Shown piece by piece: positions 8,156 to 11,399 of a stretch of DNA of 11,399 nucleotides; the first letter of the stretch is position 1; every line of letters begins with the position of its first letter. The notes beneath the pieces were generated by a model. That model had not been told where the DNA came from and did not search any database. It worked only from the letters and a program-made list of their open reading frames with translations. Source of the stretch: an uncultured Oscillospiraceae bacterium (lineage in GTDB: Bacteria; Bacillota; Clostridia; Oscillospirales; Oscillospiraceae). The position numbers were made by a program, and so were the translations under genes. The stretch spans positions 1 to 11,399 of the forward strand of contig CAJTLK010000057.1 of the NCBI GenBank assembly GCA_910577415.1, in the 5' to 3' direction.

Positions 8156-8184
8156 TTGACATTTCCCGGGAAATCGTTTATTCT
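8156..8184 (+). promoter_or_regulatory. Promoter of the BlaI-type regulator gene
   Basis: A perfect TTGACA at 8156-8161, a 17-bp spacer and TATTCT at 8179-8184. Transcription would start near 8191, about 29 nt before the ATG. No clear terminator follows cinA, so read-through from the upstream operon may add to expression. Confidence 0.75.
8161..8174. promoter_or_regulatory. Perfect 14-bp palindrome in the promoter spacer, likely operator
   Basis: ATTTCCCGGGAAAT reads identically on both strands and lies between the -35 and -10 elements of the regulator promoter, sharing one base with the -35. A dimeric helix-turn-helix protein bound there would block RNA polymerase. The obvious candidate is the BlaI-type protein encoded directly downstream, giving autorepression. 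The sequence does not resemble the TACA/TGTA dyad of classical BlaI/MecI operators, so the pairing is inferred from position only. Confidence 0.5.
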
Positions 8185-8219
8185 AACTATATTATATAAA
8201 AGGAATCGAGGTTCCTGCT

Positions 8220-8552
8220 ATGTCTGATTATACCAGCCGCCGCATTTCTGAGGCCGAGCTTTCCGTGATGGAGACCCTTTGGGATACCGGAGCCCCCATG
8301 ACCGCCAAGGAGCTTCAGACCGTGCTGAAGGAGCGCCGGGGATGGGAGCGCACCACTGTCCGCTCTCTGCTGACCCGTTTGCAGGAGAAGGGTTCCGTTC
8401 AGGTGGACAAGGACGCCGATGTGGCGACCTACGCCCCCGCCTTTACCAAGAAGGAGTACGGCTGGGACCTGGCCGAGGTGCTGATCGAGCGGCTTTACAA
8501 CAACGACGCCAAGGCCCTGGTGGCCGAGCTGACGGCCCGCGGCGTGTTGTGA
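8220..8552 (+). CDS. BlaI/MecI/CopY-type winged-helix repressor
   Basis: A 110-residue DNA-binding protein of the penicillinase-repressor type. The N-terminal winged helix-turn-helix covers about 8-75, with the family pattern ISEAELSVMETLWDTGAPMTAKEL at 9-32, the recognition-helix region TTVRSLLTRLQEKG near 45-58 and a wing ending TYAPAFTKKEY. A short C-terminal helix region (LIERLYNNDAKALVAEL) would form the dimer interface. It is slightly shorter than typical family members of about 120-130 residues. Classical BlaI is released by cleavage through the membrane sensor protease BlaR1, encoded next door. None is present here: the gene stands alone between its promoter and a terminator. The start is ATG at 8220 with GAGG 8 nt upstream, in the loop of a small dyad (AGGAA 8201-8205, TTCCT 8212-8216) that could influence translation. 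Targets and signal are unknown. Confidence 0.88.
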   Translation: MSDYTSRRISEAELSVMETLWDTGAPMTAKELQTVLKERRGWERTTVRSLLTRLQEKGSVQVDKDADVATYAPAFTKKEYGWDLAEVLIERLYNNDAKALVAELTARGVL

Positions 8553-8578
8553 GCGGCGGGTGCTTGTAAGAAAAAAGG

Positions 8579-8615
8579 AAAGAGGGCGGCGGATCGGGAG
8601 GTCCGCCGCTCTTTT
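8579..8615 (+). terminator. Rho-independent terminator after the BlaI-type gene
   Basis: An 11-bp stem pairs AGGGCGGCGGA (8583-8593) with TCCGCCGCTCT (8602-8612), with one G-U pair, closing an 8-nt loop and followed by TTTT overlapping the end of the stem. The A-rich run before it would extend pairing. It isolates the regulator gene from typA. Confidence 0.85.
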
Positions 8616-8688
8616 GCGTTCTTGCAGTGCCATCCCATTTTTCACAAGAAATTTTTCGGCCCAGGCTGATATTCTGGAGAGAAAAACA

Positions 8689-8717
8689 TTGATTTTCAGC
8701 CTTTTCTGGGTTATAAT
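8689..8717 (+). promoter_or_regulatory. Promoter of typA
   Basis: TTGATT (8689-8694), a 17-bp spacer and a perfect TATAAT (8712-8717). Transcription would start near 8724, giving a leader of about 290 nt before the typA ATG at 9017 and about 49 nt before the upstream copy of the typA start. A second -10-like TATACT at 8738-8743 lacks a good -35. Confidence 0.8.
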
Positions 8718-8772
8718 ACAGCCTTGTTGTGAAAAAGTATACTATAAGCGCGAAAAGATATGAGGTGCGGAT

Positions 8773-8844
8773 ATGCAGGACAACAAATTACGCAACGTTG
8801 CCATCATTGCTCACGTCGACCTCGTCGTCGCAAAGTCCGCTTGA
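8773..8844 (+). pseudogene. Truncated upstream copy of the typA start (23-codon reading frame)
   Basis: The frame begins ATG at 8773 and encodes MQDNKLRNVAIIAHVD, identical to TypA residues 1-16. It then diverges to LVVAKSA and stops at TGA 8842-8844. It breaks off just before HGKT, so no functional P-loop is made. GAGG lies 7 nt before the ATG and the promoter at 8689-8717 is about 50 nt upstream, so this frame could be translated first on the typA transcript. Compared with the real gene, 45 of 48 bases match; the three differences (8781, 8784, 8817) are all C for T at synonymous third positions. It may be a leftover of an insertion or duplication at typA, or a leader peptide with a regulatory role; the sequence alone does not decide. 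Confidence 0.75.
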
Positions 8845-8895
8845 TTCCGCTTCCACCTGCGGTGAAAGCTCCATCCGCTCCCTTGCTCCTTCTCT

Positions 8896-8927
8896 CCCCA
8901 CAAAAGCTGAAGACCGCTTTTGCGGGG
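8896..8927 (+). other. Stable hairpin in the typA leader
   Basis: CCCCACAAAAGC (8896-8907) pairs with GCTTTTGCGGGG (8916-8927) apart from one A-C mismatch, closing the loop TGAAGACC. No T-run follows, so it is not a standard rho-independent terminator. It is the strongest of the three hairpins between the two typA-start copies. Confidence 0.65.
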
Positions 8928-9016
8928 GCCCCAATTTGATTGAATAAACGGCACTGCCGCGCCGCCCCATCTGCGATGGGGCCCCGGTGGTCTTGCCGCG
9001 TAAGGAGATACGAACT

Positions 9017-10843
9017 ATGCAGGATAATAAATTACGCAACGTTGCCATCATTGCTCACGTTGACCATGGCAAGACCACCCTGGTGGACGAGATGCTCAAG
9101 CAGGGCGGCATCTACCGGGAAAATCAGGCCACTGTGGACCGGGTCATGGACTCTGGCGACCTGGAGCGGGAGCGCGGCATTACCATCCTGGCGAAAAACA
9201 CCGCCGTCCACTACAAGGATACCAAGATCAACATCGTGGACACGCCGGGCCACGCCGACTTCGGCGGCGAGGTGGAGCGTATCCTGAAGATGGTCAACGG
9301 CGTCATCCTCCTGGTGGACGCCGCCGAGGGTCCTATGCCCCAGACCCGCTTTGTGCTTTCTAAGGCCCTGGAGCTGGGCCACCGGGTCATCGTGGTAGTC
9401 AACAAGATAGACCGCCCCGACCAGCGCATCCACGAGGTCTGCGACGAGGTGTTGGAGCTGCTGATGGACCTGAACGCCACCCAGGAGCAGTTCGATTCTC
9501 CCACCCTCTTCTGCTCGGGCCGCAACGGCACCGCCAGCTACTCCCCCGACGTGCCCGGTACCGACCTGACCCCCCTCTTTGACACCATCCTGGACTATAT
9601 TCCTGCCCCGGAGGCCGACACAGAGGCCCCCTTCCAGATGCTGGTCAGCTCCATCGATTACAATGAGTTTGTGGGCCGCATTGCCATTGGCCGCATTGAG
9701 CGGGGCGCCATCCATCAGAACGAAGAGATCGCTGTGTGCAATTTCCACTCTCCCGACGCCCCGGCGAAGAAGGCCAAGGCCACCGCCATCTATCAGTTTG
9801 ACGGGCTTGCCAAGGTGCCCGCCACCGAGGCCACCGCGGGCAACATCATTGCCATGAGCGGCATCGGCGACATTACCATCGGCGATACCATCTGCGCTCC
9901 GTCCGCCATCGAGCCTATTGAGTTCGTGAAAATTTCCGCCCCCACGATGGAGATGACCTTCTCGGTCAACGACTCTCCCTTCGCCGGGCGAGAGGGTAAA
10001 TTCGTAACCTCCCGGCAAATTCGGGAGCGGCTCCAGCGGGAGACCCTGAAGGACGTGTCCCTCCGGGTCACGGAGACCGACAACACCGACTCCTTCAATG
10101 TGGCGGGCCGGGGCGAGATGAGCCTTTCCATCCTTATCGAGACCATGCGCCGGGAGGGCTATGAGTTCCAGGTTTCTCCCCCCCGCGTGCTCTACCAGGA
10201 GATCGACGGCAAAAAGTGCGAGCCTATCGAGCGGCTGGTGGTGGACGTGCCCGCCGACTGTGTGGGCGGCGTCATCGAGGCCATCGGCAAGCGCAAGGGC
10301 GATATGCTGGATATGACCCCCGTGGGAGACCGGATGAAGGTGCAGTTCCTGGTGCCCAGCCGGGGGCTCTTCGGCTACCGCAACGAGTTTTTGACCGCTA
10401 CCAAGGGCGAGGGCATTATGGCCAGCGTCTTTGAGGAGTATGCCCCCATGAAGGGAGAGATCGCCCGCCGCAGCACCGGCAGCCTGGTGGCCTTTGAGAC
10501 CGGCGAGGCGGTGACATACGGCCTCTTCAACGCCCAGGAGCGGGGCGCGCTGTTCATCGGCGCGGGCACCCCGGTGTATGCGGGCATGATCGTGGGCGAG
10601 TGCCCCAAGCAGGAGGACATCAGCGTCAACGTCTGCAAGAAGAAGCAGCTGACCAATATGCGGGCCTCCGGCTCTGACGAGGCCCTGCGCCTGACGCCTC
10701 CCCGGCAGATGAGCCTGGAGCAGGATCTGGAGTTCCTGGCCGACGATGAGCTGCTGGAGTGCACGCCGGAAAACCTGCGCCTGCGCAAGCGGGTGCTGGA
10801 CCACGGCGAGCGGATGCGCATCGCCAGCAAGAAGAAGTCCTGA
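9017..10843 (+). CDS. typA: Ribosome-associated GTPase TypA/BipA
   Basis: A translational GTPase that binds the 70S ribosome and supports large-subunit assembly and growth under stress such as cold. The 608-residue length is normal. The G domain is intact: G1 AHVDHGKTT at 13-21, switch I RGITILAKN at 53-61, G3 DTPGHADF at 75-82, G4 NKID at 129-132 and a G5 SGRNG near 172-176. Domain II and the EF-G-like domains III and V follow. The C-terminal domain has the typical MRASGSDE and LRLRKRVLDHGER stretches and a basic KKKS end. The ATG at 9017 has AAGGAG 9 nt upstream. An in-frame ATG at 8987 would add ten atypical residues and is rejected. It is a single-gene unit between its own promoter and a strong terminator. 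The odd feature is the duplicated 5' end in its leader. Confidence 0.97.
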   Translation: MQDNKLRNVAIIAHVDHGKTTLVDEMLKQGGIYRENQATVDRVMDSGDLERERGITILAKNTAVHYKDTKINIVDTPGHADFGGEVERILKMVNGVILLVDAAEGPMPQTRFVLSKALELGHRVIVVVNKIDRPDQRIHEVCDEVLELLMDLNATQEQFDSPTLFCSGRNGTASYSPDVPGTDLTPLFDTILDYIPAPEADTEAPFQMLVSSIDYNEFVGRIAIGRIERGAIHQNEEIAVCNFHSPDAPAKKAKATAIYQFDGLAKVPATEATAGNIIAMSGIGDITIGDTICAPSAIEPIEFVKISAPTMEMTFSVNDSPFAGREGKFVTSRQIRERLQRETLKDVSLRVTETDNTDSFNVAGRGEMSLSILIETMRREGYEFQVSPPRVLYQEIDGKKCEPIERLVVDVPADCVGGVIEAIGKRKGDMLDMTPVGDRMKVQFLVPSRGLFGYRNEFLTATKGEGIMASVFEEYAPMKGEIARRSTGSLVAFETGEAVTYGLFNAQERGALFIGAGTPVYAGMIVGECPKQEDISVNVCKKKQLTNMRASGSDEALRLTPPRQMSLEQDLEFLADDELLECTPENLRLRKRVLDHGERMRIASKKKS

Positions 10844-10863
10844 CCCTGTGATAATGAAAACAA

Positions 10864-10894
10864 GCCCCGGAGCTTCTCGCTCCGGGGCATTTTT
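10864..10894. terminator. Terminator shared by typA and the convergent small gene
   Basis: A perfect 10-bp GC-rich stem, GCCCCGGAGC (10864-10873) with GCTCCGGGGC (10879-10888), has loop TTCTC and is followed on the plus strand by ATTTTT. On the minus strand the stem is followed by TTGTTTTC, so it could also end the transcript of the convergent gene whose stop is at 10903. Confidence 0.9.
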
Positions 10895-10902
10895 ATGCAG
10901 GG

Positions 10903-11079
10903 CTATTTCTTTTTCCAGTGCTCGCAGGTGTGGTCCGGCTTCCGTGTCTTGACCGAAAGTGCGGTACAACGCCCGCAGTGGACCTCATAATATCCCCTGG
11001 AGCCGCGGCTGTAATGCTGGTAGTAATGGGCGCAGGTGCAGCAGACCTGTTTTCCGGCGTACAGTTCTCGATATTTCAT
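10903..11079 (-). CDS. Small zinc-ribbon-like protein, 58 residues
   Basis: I do not recognise the family. The product starts MKYRELYAGK and carries two CxxC pairs, Cys13/Cys16 and Cys35/Cys38, spaced as in a zinc ribbon, plus Cys14 and a late His50/Cys52. It is rich in Tyr, His and basic residues and ends HWKKK, so a small nucleic-acid-binding or adaptor protein is plausible but unproven. The ATG at 11079 is preceded by GAGGTGAT, a strong Shine-Dalgarno match about 10 nt upstream measured from GAGG. The stop TAG lies just past the terminator shared with typA. Upstream is AT-rich with TATGAT-like -10 sequence near 11172-11181 but no convincing -35. The cysteine spacing and ribosome binding site make it likely real despite its size. 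Confidence 0.7.
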   Translation of the reverse strand: MKYRELYAGKQVCCTCAHYYQHYSRGSRGYYEVHCGRCTALSVKTRKPDHTCEHWKKK

Positions 11080-11232
11080 TATGAAATCACCTCACATGCA
11101 TTTTACACCTTACCGTATCAAATGTGGTGAAAATACATCCAATGAGGTTTAGAAAAAATTTTGCGCGGAATTTTATCATATTTTGGTGAACATTTTTTTG
11201 GAAGAAGCTAACGGTTTACACTGTTTTTGTTT
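11080..11232. other. AT-rich intergenic stretch upstream of the small gene
   Basis: This stretch holds the ribosome binding site of the small zinc-ribbon-like gene and AT-rich sequence expected to contain its promoter. I see no gene and no promoter with both elements well matched. It contrasts sharply in composition with the GC-rich hairpin run that follows. Confidence 0.5.
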
Positions 11233-11390
11233 CCCGCCAGCAATGGCGGGGAGGTCTTTTTGGGGCATTCTTTGGGGCAAAGAATGCCCCAAACCCCCGA
11301 AGAAACCCCGAAGGGGGGATTTCGATTTCCCCCCCTCGGACTCCCCCTTGAAACGACCAAAGGGCAGGGGCTGCGGCCCCTACCCTTTGG
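11233..11390. repeat. Run of four GC-rich inverted repeats, probable non-coding repeat element (cut by window edge)
   Basis: Four hairpins lie in a row. 11233-11250 is a perfect 7-bp stem with loop GCAA. 11259-11293 is a perfect 15-bp inverted repeat (TTTGGGGCATTCTTT and its complement) with loop GGGGC. 11313-11334 is GGGGGGA/TCCCCCC with an 8-nt loop. 11357-11390 pairs CCAAAGGG and CCCTTTGG, then one C-A mismatch and a 6-bp inner stem, with loop TGCG. Homopolymer-like C and G runs join them. None is followed directly by a clean T-run except weakly the first. The density suggests a dispersed intergenic element or structured RNA. An open frame on the minus strand through it has no protein-like features. 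Confidence 0.7.
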
Positions 11391-11399
11391 AAACCCACC

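Larger units (their letters stand above)
8773..9064 (+). repeat. 48-bp direct repeat pair flanking a 196-bp structured spacer
   Basis: Repeat units are 8773-8820 and 9017-9064, offset 244 bp, with 32 consecutive identical bases (8785-8816 against 9029-9060). The spacer 8821-9016 has no convincing gene. It holds three successive hairpins: 8849-8869 (9 bp, one mismatch, loop TGC); 8896-8927 (12 bp with one A-C mismatch, 8-nt loop); and 8964-8982 (7 bp, 5-nt loop). GGGGCCCC occurs at 8925-8932 and again at 8978-8985, so the last two hairpins could be replaced by pairing between these copies. A pyrimidine-rich tract covers about 8869-8899. The arrangement resembles a small inserted element bounded by repeats at the 5' end of a conserved gene, or a long structured leader. 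Confidence 0.8.

Noticed and set aside
8738..8743. Second -10 (TATACT) upstream of typA
   Set aside because: At 17-bp spacing the -35 would be AATACA, a poor match. The TTGATT/TATAAT pair just upstream is clearly better.
8896..8932. Leader hairpin as a rho-independent terminator
   Set aside because: The stem is strong but is followed by GCCCC and not by a T-run.
8729..8947. 72-codon frame across the typA leader
   Set aside because: It runs through the copied typA start in another reading frame and through hairpins, has low-complexity Ser/Thr/Pro content and has no supporting ribosome binding site.
8986..9000. T-box-like sequence (GGTGG followed by CCGCG) before typA
   Set aside because: The core spacing does not match the T-box antiterminator consensus, there is no terminator alternative, and typA is not a T-box target class.
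9032..10969. 645-codon open frame on the minus strand opposite typA
   Set aside because: The plus-strand frame encodes an intact TypA with all G motifs. The antisense frame has no recognisable domain and crosses the typA terminator.
11216..11398. 60-codon minus-strand frame through the hairpin run
   Set aside because: It is a translation of inverted repeats and G/C runs with no protein-like pattern and a start near the window edge.

Overview
The window looks like chromosomal DNA of a GC-rich Clostridia bacterium, most likely an Oscillospiraceae-type gut anaerobe. This is inferred from the Bacillota-style gene set (ThiI without a rhodanese domain, two-domain CinA, a BlaI-type regulator, TypA), strong AGGAGG ribosome binding sites, consensus sigma-A promoters and very GC-rich codon use. 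No sequence search was possible. Almost all of it is ordinary housekeeping DNA. I see no phage, CRISPR, transposase, rRNA or tRNA gene.

Left half (1-5120), minus strand. A strong promoter at 5165-5194 drives a tight operon: an ABC exporter half-transporter, lspA (signal peptidase II, GTG start) and an RluD-type pseudouridine synthase, with gaps or overlaps of at most 14 nt. Just past the synthase a second promoter (1931-1959) serves a multi-pass membrane protein of unknown function. Its stop codon abuts metG, which runs off the left edge.

Middle (5121-8615), plus strand. A divergent promoter region precedes thiI (tRNA 4-thiouridine synthesis), a small DUF2809-like membrane protein and cinA (NMN deamidase / competence-damage protein), closely spaced as an operon. 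A separate promoter with a perfect 14-bp palindrome in its spacer drives a small BlaI/MecI-type repressor that has no BlaR1-type partner. It ends at a rho-independent terminator.

Right part (8616-11399). typA/bipA, a ribosome-associated GTPase, has its own promoter and an unusually long leader of about 290 nt. That leader contains a near-identical copy of the first 16 codons of typA, with its own start and Shine-Dalgarno, which diverges just before the P-loop and stops after 23 codons. Three hairpins follow before the true start. This is the most unusual feature in the window. A strong terminator ends typA and probably also serves a convergent 58-residue zinc-ribbon-like protein on the minus strand. 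The last ~170 bases are a dense run of four GC-rich inverted repeats that look like a non-coding intergenic repeat element, cut by the window edge.
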